From Gymnorhina tibicen (Eukaryota; Chordata; Aves; Passeriformes; Artamidae): DNA of 64,000 bases. Within the stretch, counting starts at the first letter, position 1; every line of letters starts with the position of its first letter. The stretch covers positions 124,001-188,000 of the forward strand of contig VXAZ01005524.1 of the NCBI GenBank assembly GCA_013399875.1, in the 5' to 3' direction. The position numbers and the translations under genes were made by a program. The notes beneath the pieces are model-generated. The model had not been told where the DNA came from, did not search any database, and saw only the letters and a program-made list of their open reading frames with translations. This document shows, piece after piece, positions 35,679-46,974 of the stretch.

Positions 35679-36189
35679 GTCAGAGACTGGGCTGCTAATG
35701 GTTAACAACTCAAACCATTTGCCCATTTGTGTGGTGCCAAGTTTGCACACACACACATACACACAGACACACACACACACACCTGTACCCCGAGGGAGAA
35801 GGTGAGTTTTGGGGTATGTAATGACTAGTTTGCATAAGACAGAAGGGGTGAACTGTCACTGCCTGGAGGTTAAAAGATGAGACGGTGCTTCTTATCATGC
35901 TGATTGCCCTCCCTTCTCAGTTATAAATACCCCCTTTCTTCCTCTTGGAGAAGGTCTGATGGGGCATTCCTGGCTCAGCTGTGCTGACACAAACAGCAAC
36001 TGTCATGTCTTAGAGGGTGTCAAAAACCATCAAAATCTCCTAAAGTGCTCCCAGACTCATTCCTAAGGCCTTCCACCAGAGGATTGAAAGCTCCACCCCC
36101 ATCCAGGAGAGGTACCTGAGCATTCCCATCAAGCCTCAGTGTATTTTAATTCATAGGACTTCATGTTTTGTGGGCTTTTTCTCCCACCC
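35679..36189 (+). other. Possible 5' (U3-like) part of repeat family 2
   Basis: Begins at a TGTCAGAGACTGGGC that could be an LTR start, contains the CA microsatellite at 35746-35782 and a TATA box TATAAAT at 35922-35928 followed by CCCCC, and leads without a break into the homologous part at 36190. If these belong together, the element is an LTR of about 865 bp. I found no target-site duplication, so this is tentative. Confidence 0.4.
35746..35782. repeat. (CA)n microsatellite
   Basis: An interrupted CA run with one T and one G substitution. On the minus strand it gives a Cys/Val-rich peptide, a translation artefact. Confidence 0.92.
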
Positions 36190-36545
36190 CCAGTGGACCA
36201 TGGCTTTGACCACGGAGCATCTAAGTTGCAACAATCAAGTCTCATCTCTGTGGGTGTTGATTATGCGTCTTTCTACTCTTAAACTTTCTCTCTCTCTTTC
36301 TGTTCCTTCTTCTTAAGTGTTATTTTTCTTAAGTGTTATTCTTATGCTTTCACATTGCTCTATTACTACAGATAATAATAACCCCAGTGGCTACGTCTGC
36401 TTTCCATTGCAACTGAATTGTTTTAAAACAAACCCTATATATATATATATATGTATTTACAAACACAGATCATTTACTCTAATTCACACCAAGGGATCTA
36501 TGAACAAGAACCTGAGTTGCCCTCCCCTTCTGGGGTGAGTCATAA
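36190..36545 (+). mobile_element. Unnamed repeat family 2, copy 2 (LTR-like)
   Basis: Plus-strand partner of 26155-26580. In order it shows GTTGCAACAATCAAGTCTC, a TTTCTACTCTTAAACTTTC pyrimidine block, GATAATAATAACCCCAGTGG, CTTTCCATTGCAACTGAATT, a TA run (36437-36453), ACAAACACAGATCATTTACT, AAGGGATCTATGAACAAGAA, then a CCTTCTGGGGTGAGTC end region. TTCTTAAGTGTTATT is duplicated in tandem near 36311-36342. Substitutions are numerous between the copies, so the family is not young. Identity is unknown to me; an ERV LTR is the most likely class. Confidence 0.7.
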
Positions 36546-38040
36546 CACCAATTCACACTGCTTACCAATTTCATTGTTGCCTTATTGCTGAGTCCATTGT
36601 TTTAAACTTCTTTATAAATGATGGATAGAATGAGTACTTCCAGAATTTAAACACCTCATCCTAAAGTTATCAAGTAAAATAGATCAGTGGAATCTGGAAT
36701 ACGACTATTAACTAATTAGGAAGTTTACAGTACAATGAAATATTTTCCCTGAACATTTATTTGTATCTTTTAAATTGGCTTTATAAAGGATGTAGCATGA
36801 ATTGTTTCAATATAAATATTAAAATAGTTGATACTTAAAGTTAGATTAGACAAACTTCAGCTGGATGTTTTAATGTCTGCTTTAAGAGATGGCCACAGGC
36901 ATCCAAGTTTTGACAGTACTGGAGCCTCCTTCATAGTTAAGCTGCTATAATTTTCCTGTCTGTTCCCAGATCTAACACAGAGCAACCCGTTCCTTTCTGA
37001 CTGGGTTTGTATAACATACTGCCAGAGAAGGAAAAAATCAACAACAAAGGGGATCATGCTGTAGGAATGAATTTGAAAGCACTCTACAATCAGCGAAGAA
37101 ATAGAGGAATGCATTTTCCATTATTCTCTATTAGGCTGCGTTTAATGAGTCATCAAAGAAATATTTGAGAGATTCTTTAGGTCAAATGATCAAATGATGA
37201 AAAGGATGACAAGTGCTTTTCCTGACAGTGCATTTAAATACGATTAGTTAATTCTAATTTATATAGCACATATCAGTGCATGAATAACACTGCATGAACA
37301 CTTGAGGATCGTGAAACACTGTCTCTTCTCTTTATTCATTCACTACAACTTTTGAACATGTTTTTTCAAACATTTAGGCAAATAAGATCTTGTTTTCTGG
37401 CGTCAATACAGGTCAAAAAGGACAAAGTCTTAGGCACTCTAAAGATAACACTTTTGCAGAGTGTTCTCAGACATTTGATTTTCCACTTAATTGAAGGAGC
37501 CTCAGTGAACTTCACTGACAAAAATTTCACAAACACTGATGTTTGCTTTGTTGAATATTAAACTCCTCTATCTTCTCCTAGTATGATTTCAGTCACACTT
37601 ATTTGTAATTGGACTTTAAAACAGAATGTCCATTTTTTTTTAAGAGGAATATGCTAAATTATAACAGTGAACATTTGCAAAAGAAGAGGAAAAAATACAG
37701 TAAAATATCGATGTCATAAACCTTTTACATACATGCTTATTCCCGGTTTTCATTTCTACATTCTGTCAAGGTCCTTGGAGTTACTATTTTTTTTCTAGGT
37801 TTAGAACAAGTGCAAATTGTACTGTTACCAGTCCTATGGAAAAGAGTCATACCCATGTTTCTTATAGGTTCTTCTTCACCTGCTTGTTTTTTCATGTGAG
37901 AAAATCTTTTTGAATGAGGTCTGACATAGCTTTAAGTGCTAAATATGTCTTTGTACATTTGCCTGCTTTGTAATTTGTTTTATTTAGCATTATATGTTTT
38001 ATTCACAACAAAAGCACAATTTTGCAAAGCCCTTCTCTGA
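36546..38040. other. AT-rich intergenic DNA, no gene seen
   Basis: Nothing recognised; frames at 36857-37114 and 37352-37561 have no motif. Confidence 0.55.
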
Positions 38041-38114
38041 GAATAGAGTGGAATGGGATGGAATGAAATGGAATTGAATGGAATAGAATGGAATGGAATA
38101 GAATAGACTAGAAC
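38041..38114. repeat. GGAAT-type pentanucleotide microsatellite
   Basis: About fourteen GAATR/GGAAT-like units with frequent single-base changes. The unit resembles simple pentamer satellites but the array is short (about 74 bp) and imperfect. It appears locally derived. Confidence 0.9.
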
Positions 38115-38611
38115 ATTATACCCCAGTAACTCTATAGAGACATTTGTATTTACCAATCAGTTTATTTAATTCTACTGTGAAGTTTTGTACCTATTTGTTT
38201 TTTGCCAGAGAAAATGTACTTTTTTCAACACCATAAATTTACATCTTACACAAATACTACTCCATTTTTAATTTATAATTTACATGGTTTCACCAGCTAG
38301 ATTTTGATGTACTTTAATACATGATTGTTTCCACTTTTATTTCATGCTTCCTTTTGAAGGAGAAATTCCTAAGCATATAGTAAGCTGTTCATTACATATT
38401 AGATCTATCCCATTACTTATACTTTATGATATACTTACATAAAGACTATTAAGTTAACTGAAAGCACACAATGAGTTGAACTGTTTGCAGAGTCTCTGTT
38501 ACAATCCGGTTTAGACCCAGAAGAGCAAAGAAAATTAATCTCTGTGTATAAACAGGAAAGAACTTAGAAGGTTTGAAATATACCCAAAAACAAGATTAAA
38601 ATGAGGTTAGA
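38115..38611. other. AT-rich intergenic DNA, no gene seen
   Basis: Ordinary AT-rich sequence between the microsatellite and the GC-rich LTR-like element; nothing recognised. Confidence 0.5.
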
Positions 38612-39012
38612 TGTTGATGCCAAAAAATTGATGTATTTTATTTAATAGTAAAAGAGACAAAGAGAAGGAAAGAGAAAAGAAAGACAGACAGAGAGAAAGA
38701 AGTGTGCGTGGGGGGTGGGGGGACAGGGAGAGGTGACAGGGGTTAGGTGGGAGCATGTCACCCATCCAGGGTCCCAACGACGTCTCGGTGCTCCCCTCCC
38801 TCTGGTCTTGGTGGTGAGGGCCCCCCATCGCCACCATGGCCACGCAGCCACACGCAGCCACACGCCACCACACACCAGAGAGTATAGAATCCTGTGGGTT
38901 AATATACATTTTGGGCAGGTGGGAATGCCCACGTGCCTCCCTTGCAGGGAGCCAGTTTCACCCTGTCCCTTGCAACACTGAGGGTCTGTTGCATCATCTC
39001 AGGTGCTCTCGT
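38612..39012 (-). mobile_element. GC-rich LTR-like element, minus strand, left of gap
   Basis: On the minus strand this ends TTTTTTGGCATCAACA at 38612, with a polyadenylation signal AATAAA complementary to 38637-38642 and a TATATTAA motif near 38900. That is the order expected of an LTR on the minus strand. A purine-rich tract (38650-38703) and a CCACACGCAG decamer repeat (38839-38876) lie inside. GC content jumps sharply relative to the flanks. The 5' part runs into an assembly gap, so the other end and any target-site duplication could not be verified. Frames crossing the gap are meaningless. Confidence 0.55.
38839..38876. repeat. Short CCACACGCAG tandem repeat
   Basis: Three to four imperfect units of a 10-base motif in the GC-rich element. 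Confidence 0.75.
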
Positions 39013-39200
39013 NNNNNNNNNNNNNNNNNNNNNNNNNNNNNNNNNNNNNNNNNNNNNNNNNNNNNNNNNNNNNNNNNNNNNNNNNNNNNNNNNNNNNNNN
39101 NNNNNNNNNNNNNNNNNNNNNNNNNNNNNNNNNNNNNNNNNNNNNNNNNNNNNNNNNNNNNNNNNNNNNNNNNNNNNNNNNNNNNNNNNNNNNNNNNNNN
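39013..39200. other. Assembly gap (188 N)
   Basis: A run of 188 undetermined bases inside a GC-rich, repeat-bearing stretch. The true length may differ if the gap is estimated. Sequence quality next to it may be lower. Confidence 0.99.
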
Positions 39201-39500
39201 GGGTGCAGGGCCCCTCAGCTGGGCTCCTCTGCACAGGGGAGGATGGGCGGTCACTGCCTCTCACCAGAGGCTTTTCCAGCACACCCAAAGCCTCTCTCCC
39301 CACCCTTTGGTGCGAGAGTCTGTGCCAGCCTGGCAGCTGATACCCTGGGGCTGTGGTCTCCTCCTTGGAGGTGTTAAGCTTAGGCTTTGTGAATGTTACT
39401 TTATAGTCTTCATCAGCGAGCAGGTCCAGGGCCTCTCAGAGCCCCATTCAGGGTGTGGCAGTCTTCTCCGAAGCTTTTGTAAAACAGTTTTAAAAGTCCT
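39201..39500. other. GC-rich right flank of gap, probable repeat
   Basis: GC-rich until about 39360, then grading into AT-rich DNA. It is probably the remainder of the LTR-like element or retroviral sequence on the other side of the gap, but I recognise no specific family and no protein. Confidence 0.4.
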
Positions 39501-42009
39501 TCATGAAAATGTTTAAGTCATAAGCTGTAATATTTCAGTCTCTGACAGTCTCCCAATAAGAGTACAAGTTTCTAGTGGGCCCAGTTGAGAATAAACCAAC
39601 TTAGGTCTAGATGTGGTCTATTTTAGAAAGCCTGTTACTCTCAAAGCCAGCATATAGAATTCTCAGAGTCAGATACTAAAGTCCAAAGCTGCAAAACACT
39701 CTTATTTAACCTAAATATTACATTAGTTATAAAAATCTGAACAGAAATACTGTTATAGAGAGCAACAGTCTTCAGCCAATTATTAGTTTATATATTCTTT
39801 GAAAAACCTCTGTTTCTGGGAGAAAAACAGTAAGTGAGCCGAATAATCTACCATGGCTGTAAAAATCAATACTACTGCTATTATAAGTTGACATCCCCCC
39901 ATGATTAGTTATATGTCATTTTAATCAAACCTCAAGTATTAAATATGACTGGTCTGGTCTTTGCCAGCTTTAAAAGACAGATGAACTCATAAAAGAGAAA
40001 ACAGCTGAAGGTAGATTTGCAGAAATTTCTGGGCCTTGGAAATATAGAGTCAGTTGGCTGCCTCAGCTGTTTGGCACACCATAACCAACTCACGGGTAGG
40101 CTAAATCAGTGGCATTTAATGAGCACAGAATATATTTGGTGTTAATGCTTCTATGTGCTATCTAGACATGATTTGTTTCATTTCTAAGTTATTGTTTACT
40201 ACTTCAAGTTTTATCTTCTTTCACACTATCATGTAAATAAACTACAGAATTCTATTTTTAACACCCCCTTAAAACAGTTTCATGGCATATGCAAAACAAA
40301 TTCCTTTAATTTGCTTCAGAAAAATGTACCTTTTATCCCTCAAATTGCTCAGGTTAAGATATAACAGGAAGAGATATAACAGGAAATGCAGTCTTCGAAG
40401 TCAGACTAGATGGATCAGAAGTAGACTGATATGCAAGAGAAAGCAAGGGAGGAAAATAAGAAGAAAATCCACTGAAACTCAGAAAAAAATAAAGAAGAGC
40501 AAGAAGGGAACTGAGAAAGTGGCATCTCTAAGGAGGATTAAATGTGTCTTTATTTGAAAGAAATAAGAGGCAAGTGCTCTTTTAAGTCATTCATAATAAG
40601 TTCATAATAGAACAAGTTCTAAAGAGATTTGAGATTCAGTTTTAAAATGAGATCCTGTTTTAGTGGGTCAGGTAAGAGTAAGATGCCTGTCACAGTTACA
40701 GAAAGAAATTGTCACCTCCCTGTAACAAAAAGATCTATATTCAGTAACAGCATTTGTCATGTCAATTTTTTTAATTGATTTTCTATCCCTAAAAAGAAGC
40801 AATTACAAGCCAAATAAGAATTCTTGTACAGTTCTAATGCCATCTGCATTAGAATTTCTATGATCAGGAAGACTATGTAAAAATTCACGTCAATGAATTT
40901 TGCATCAACACACAAGGCAGATTCAGAAATGAGATTGAACAATGAAATGAGATATACTTTCAAAAAAGATTTTGAGTCTAAAAATAGCTTATTTTAGGCT
41001 TTATTCTATATCAGATTTACTAGAGCTTTGAACAGGGAACAATTTATCTAAATTTAAGATGTTTTAAAGGACTAAATTTGCTACGTAGTAAACAAATGAC
41101 AATTGTGAATACAGGACCATACATCTGCTATGTGCTGGACCCTTCTAAAGTTCATGATAAACTAAAACTTATTTTGTTATATTTAATTTTGTTATAATAT
41201 TTTACTTTTTGGTTTGGTTTAGTTTGCCTGGATTTGGGATCATTTTTTCTTTTGTTTGTTTGTTTTGGTTGTTGGGGTTTTTTTTCAGAAAAACCTGCAT
41301 TTCCAGAGAAAAATACCACACAGTAGCGAACTATACAATATTCTTTCATACCAGTTCAGACAATAGACTATGAAAACTGCGACATAATTTAAATCAAACA
41401 ATTAAATACCTGAAATATCCAGGAAAGTTACTCTTACTTATAGTACATTTGAATAAAGTATTTTTCCTTTCCCTCATAGTAGGCTCAGCATCTGTGGAAA
41501 TGTTTCTATGGCTCAGATTTGCAATAGTTTTAATGCTGAGTGGAATTCTATCCAGAGATTTATAATATGGGATAAATTAGGTCAGTAATCTACATTCCCA
41601 AATACACCAGGAATAAAATAAGTTCTTTCTTTGAATCAAAAGTACTTGTGGCTATATTTGGTATACTTGCCTGGCATACCCTTTTCAGCTAATAAATTTG
41701 GTTGTCAGTGTTGGAGATGTGTATTATACAAGTGAAAACACGATGTCCTTTTTAAATGGAAAAAACAAGGTAAACATTTCTACAAGATTTAGTTGTTTCC
41801 TGACAGGAACATTCTCTAGATTTAGAAGAAAGAGTTCTTTAGTTATTCTATATATTGTGGAAAATACATAATATTTCACTGGCCCCAATTAAGTGCTTGA
41901 TGTGAGAGGTTATGAACCGGTTATAATTTTTTTCCACCATGAATATTTAGGTAGCCATTAAATCCATATCAATGCCTGATGTCTCACCACACACCCTAGT
42001 CAATAGAGG
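39501..42009. other. AT-rich intergenic DNA, no gene seen
   Basis: Nothing recognised. A 13-base direct repeat GATATAACAGGAA occurs twice, 15 bp apart (40358 and 40373). A lysine/arginine-rich frame at 40282-40557 is purine-rich low complexity rather than a gene. A TTTG/TTGG-rich run lies near 41205-41290. Confidence 0.5.
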
Positions 42010-42510
42010 GAATGTAGGGTTAGAAAAGATGCTCTAGGTCATTAAGGCCTGGTGTTGCAAGGAGCCACATTCCATAGGTTTTTTAATAACAGCATTAAGC
42101 TGTTTTGCAGCATGGTAAGAGTCGTGGCTTTTCAAGTGTTTTTAAAATGTTCAGTGACTTTCCTCCAGTAGTCTGATTACAAATCTGCTCCTGTACCTCC
42201 CTGCCCACATGGTTAAAATCTTTTGCTAATTTATAGCCTTAATATACTTAATCCTATTCTATATGCATTAGGTTTTGAGCCCAAATTATCTTTCTTAGCT
42301 AGTTGTTATCTTTCTGTGCCATTTTCCATGGTACATTTTTAGAAGTCATCTTTCTTCTCAGTATTCATTTTGACAGGATAAACCATCCAAGCTCCTTCAT
42401 TCTCCCTAAGATGAAGTCTCTTCAGACTCCTAATTGTCCAAGGATCCCTCCTTTGTTCTTTCCTCTTTGAATTGATCCTCTTTGAACTTTGATGTGCAGA
42501 ATGGTAAACA
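42010..42510 (-). mobile_element. Probable ancient CR1/L3-like fragment
   Basis: The sequence follows the antisense layout of an old CR1-like LINE 3' end. It begins with a GGTCATTAAGGCCTGG segment like the CR1 3' UTR, has a CTCCTGTACCTCCCTGCCCA stretch in the middle, and then CCATCCAAGCTCCTTCATTC, GTCTCTTCAGACTCCTAATT and CTCTTTGAACTTTGATGTGC, matching the order of landmarks in antisense CR1. Divergence is heavy and no frame survives. A profile search would be needed to confirm it. Confidence 0.45.
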
Positions 42511-42725
42511 ATGCTATAAAGTACCTTTAATATCTCCTTGATACCTCCTTGCCTTTATTAGGCATGTTGTTCTAGTAAATTTTCCTTCATGTAGCTTTGT
42601 CTTCTTAATGCTATGATTGTTTAGTGTATATATTCTCATAGAAAATTCACCCCATATTATTATTAGTCTATAGATAGAATTTTCTTTGGGTTTTTCCTTC
42701 TCAATCATACTTTATTTTGCATTTG

Positions 42726-42800
42726 TGGGGGTTTTTTGGTTGGTTGGTTGGTTTGGTTCGAGTGAGGTTTTTTGGCTTTGTTTTTGTTTGTTTGTTTGCT
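42726..42800. repeat. GGTT/TTTG low-complexity run
   Basis: Tandem GGTT units followed by TTTG units with interruptions. It gives a Phe/Gly/Val-rich open frame on the plus strand that is an artefact. Confidence 0.75.
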
Positions 42801-45800
42801 TGTTTTCATTTCCAGGAAATTATTATTTTTAAAACCTTCAGTTTTTTGTATAGTACTGGTCAAGACTGCAGTCTTTCAAAGAAAAGTCTGTCTGAAATTA
42901 TTTTAGTAGGCAGATGATCAAACGTTCCTTAAAATCTAGCCTTGAACACAAGCTCTGTTTGAAGCCTTCTGAAGGAAAACTTACATTTTAACATGTTTTC
43001 TGTAAATTGAATTTTCTCTTTCTAGAAGAATAAAACTGCCTGAAGTTCCAGTATTTTAACTGACAATCAGAGTAATGAAGATAAATCCCAATGCTTACTA
43101 AAAAGTATACAAAGTAACACTAATATTTCAAGTTAAAATATCTTAAGAATTAAATCAAGTAGGTAGTCTTGAATGAGAAGAAAATTTAAAAAAAACTGTG
43201 AGAAGAATATTATCTTCCAAAGGAGTGATTTAAAAAAGAGTGATAAATGGTGCTTGTTCTAAGAAAGTATTTTCACAGCATGTTCTATAGCCCTAGCAAA
43301 GAGTACTTGACATTTTATTTAATAAGAGTAGGGAAGTCTAGTTATTTTAAAAACTTGGGATGAAAAATCAAATAATTAATTAGATTTTTGATCAGAGTGA
43401 AGGACGCACACCTAGCAGATATTATAGGGGTGAATATAAGGGTGTCATGACTGAAAATTTAAACACTAGATATACAGCATCACAGGAAATGGGGAGTTGG
43501 TGTGAATGACAAATAAGAAATGATGGATGGTAATCATCTGTGAAAGGCGATGATGACAAGCAATTTGTGTTTGATATATAAAGAGGAACTGAATTGAGTG
43601 TTCCTCAAACCTTTTGGCTGAGAATCTCACAGAGACGGATGCCCTAGGGCCTTTTCATAGATTTCACAACCAATTTATTTTAGTGCATGGCAACACTTGA
43701 TATGTTGCATTCATTTCCCTTTCGTTTAACAAATTTATAATGGTGTTGCTGCATGTGCCACTTGCATTTCTTCTGTGAAATGAAAGCTATTCAAACAGTG
43801 TGTTAGACATTTTTAAGTGTCATGTTATCTTTATTGTTTGGGCTTCTTTAATTTTTGTCTCTTCATAATGCTTATGCCCTGCTGCATTGTTCCGCCAACA
43901 GATAACACAAATAATATTTTCAATGTATGCTACAAGTAATGTTTTTAGTTCTGTGAATTTTTGTGAGCTAACCCCAAATCAAGAAATTCATAATACCTGG
44001 GTATTTTCAGCTAGATGTAAGACACATTGGTTACCGTTTTCAGAGTATTTAGTGAAATGTAATAATCAATTCCTTGTCTGTGTTTTGCTTTTAGCCTTTA
44101 CAATTGGCTCTAAGAAACATAAGTGTTGATAAAAAACTCACTTCAGAATTTTCCATTATACATTTTTCAGCTTCTTAAGCTCACTTGTCTTCAAGTACCA
44201 ATTTTCACTAGTCCTTGGGTTTCTGCCTTAAGTAGTTTTGACTACATTTAGTCACTTCTAACTTTTTTAAGACACTGTTAAGACAATCTTTTGTTCTGGA
44301 ATAAAGAATGCCATTAAGGAACTACGACTTCAGAAAAATGGAAATCACAAGGTAGCATTTATTACCCCACTGCCTCAGTAATTGTCAGCATTAACATAGC
44401 ATGCAGTATGAGTGTCTGGAGAAAATACAGCATCTTCATGATCATATGAGAAAGAAAAACATTTAGAATAGGAGCTTGCAAGAGGTGGAACTATTAATAT
44501 AATGAATCATGATATAATTGCTAAAAGATCTAATCTTCTGTACTTTGCTAGTTCCATTAAAAAATAAAAGACCTTGGAGACAAAATATGTTTGACATTGA
44601 TATTTTATTCCTTTCAGGAATAAAAAAATTACAAACTCCCTGGCTTTTGCAGCTAGAAATGTGTTGTATCTGACAAAATAATTGTGATGTCATAAGGGTT
44701 TTTTTGTTTCAGATACATTCAGATGCACCAAATTTTCCATTTCAGAAATAAATGAACTGTATCAAGAGTTAGGGATATTGTAAATACAGATTTCTATTTG
44801 TTCCAGATAGTAATGCATCCAAGTGAAAATTCTCGGTCTGCCTGAATTTCATAAACATGAACCGTGAAATAACATGGATACTTAATAGGAAATAATACTG
44901 AGAAATTATTGCAATTCCTGAGATTATTGGTGCACTGAGTTCATACAGAATGTGTATGAAAGATAGCAGTCTGCAGCTCGGTATTGATTAGAATGATGTG
45001 GAATTCTCTTTACAACAAGTACATGCACAGTATTAAGATTGCTAAAATCTTTGGAAGAAAATGACAGCATTGTCTGGCATTGTGTGTGAGTAAATATATA
45101 TTGTATTTCTTGCCAATGATGAATTTTTCTTTTTAATCTTCGTGTTAGGATATGCCTAAGGCTTTGTTCTTGTCCATCTCTTGCCCTCATCTTTCTTCCT
45201 CTAAGATTTTTTACTGAAAATTTGGGCATTGATCATCATATATACAGATGTCATCCTCCTTGAAATGACATCTCACAGGTTTCTGTCTTTTGATTTGTGT
45301 TAACACCTATGCACACAATTAGCTAGCTGAAATGTCATCATTAACTTCTCTACATACTTACTAAATATTTTTTAAGAAATGTGGAGCCTGATTGCCATTT
45401 TACTTGAATGACTCTGTGACTCTTTTACAGCCCACTCTATTTCCCAAAAAATATTCATCCATTAATTGTAATATATTTAGTTAAAAGATGTTTAGACTGT
45501 TATTTTCCTGCAATTGAGGGTGTTTATATGATTAATTTTGAAAAACCTGGTAACTATTTTTCTCAACAATACACCTATTAGTATTAATGTTTATATTCAA
45601 ACATCTAAACTTCGGCGTCAGTGACAGAGGTATCTAACCTCTGTGGCAGCTTACATCCTAAGTTTTGATCCTGTTTTAATCAAAGGACCTTGGGTAAGTA
45701 TTGTCTAGGGAACTACACTACTGACCACTACACTGCTGTGCAAAGATACATTCTGCTTTAAAATAAAATGAATAGTTGTTGACTAAAACAACTGTGTTGA

Positions 45801-46039
45801 CTAAAAGGCTGCGGTCAGCTTGCCTGCAGAGAGCCTACTTCTGTTTTAGATGACCAAGTGCCAGTGAAGGGCACTAGAAGGTGAGACGAATTTCCTGCAG
45901 GAGACTTCTGCCTTCTGGAATAAAGATCGCATGTCCAGAAAATGCTTTGGAACACCATAAATGCTAATAAATGTTTGTGACAGAGTGAATAAATTGCTCT
46001 CTAGACCACTGCTGCTTCTGTTGGATACATGTGTATGCA
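42801..46039. other. AT-rich intergenic DNA, no gene seen
   Basis: No gene found. A hairpin with 8-bp arms (ACAGAGGT/ACCTCTGT, 5-base loop) lies at 45624-45644. Frames at 43887-44129 and 44924-45229 show no motif. Confidence 0.55.
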
Positions 46040-46060
46040 TGTGTGTGTGTGTGTGCGTGT
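46040..46060. repeat. (TG)n microsatellite
   Basis: A short TG run with one C interruption, preceded by TGTATGCATG. Confidence 0.85.
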
Positions 46061-46974
46061 GACAGAGAATGACAGAAAGAATATCTCTCTAATAAAATGC
46101 ATTATCTAGGCTTAAGAAGACAATGTTTGGGCTAACACTCGAGACTTTATTTTTTCTTTGTCTTTTAAACCTTGTTCTTTTTCTGGTGTTATTACTGACA
46201 TCAAATTTACTTCAAAATGTGTAAAATTATTGTTTTTCTCACTGTGTTTCAAAGCACCATTATGTGCTTTTATCTCTTTTGATAATAACATTCCTGTAAA
46301 TATGCTTCTCTGCATATACATTATGTGATTTTTCTTTGAGAAGGAGGACTAGACATATGTCTCAGTACAAATGCAGAATAAACTTAATTCAATTTCCTAA
46401 TCCATTATACATTTGCATTTGTCACATAATTTCAGATAAAAAAGACTGTCTATAAAATGTCTCTAATCATCTCCAAATATAAGTACACAACTACATGAGA
46501 TTTAACAGCAGAACAAAAACTCAGATATTGCAAATAAAATGTAGCTATTATTTCAGAAGATATTATTTTGTTGAAAACTACAGTTCAGATTTAGATAAAG
46601 AAAAAATACTGGGGTGGGGTTTTTCTTGTAGAAAAAAAAGTGCATGAGTTATAGACATTTAAAATAACTTTTCAATAAAACAAATCCTTTTGTAAAGAAG
46701 AATGCGTTTTGCAACTTCTTTCAAGGACAGAAGGAGTCAAGTAAAAATTTGTATTGTTAGGAGTTTAGTTAAACCTACTGTTGTGCAACATAGAAAGAAA
46801 TAAAAACAGATTTAGATTGGGGAGAGGGGTGTTGTTGTTGTTGTTGTTTTTCCTTTTTTATGTTTTCCTTTGCCAGAGTGGATGAATTCAAATAATACTG
46901 CAGTACAGGACAAATCCTTTGATAATAGGTTTTGATAATTTTATTTCTGATAATAGTTTGCCTGATCTCCTTCT
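46061..46974. other. AT-rich intergenic DNA, no gene seen
   Basis: No gene seen. A short GTT trinucleotide run lies at about 46830-46850. Confidence 0.5.

Noticed and set aside
22798..36545. Large inverted duplication (LTR B and repeat 2 on minus; LTR C and repeat 2 on plus)
   Set aside because: An inverted duplication would give the order B, repeat 2, repeat 2, C. The observed order is B, repeat 2, C, repeat 2, and the DNA between does not match.
38836..39516. 226-codon open frame across the N gap
   Set aside because: A third of it is undetermined bases translated as X; the flanks are a GC-rich repeat and no protein motif is present.
43595..43700. hAT-like terminal repeat (GTTCCTCAAACCTTTTGGCT)
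   Set aside because: The start vaguely resembles hAT/Charlie ends, but I found no matching inverted end or 8-bp duplication nearby.
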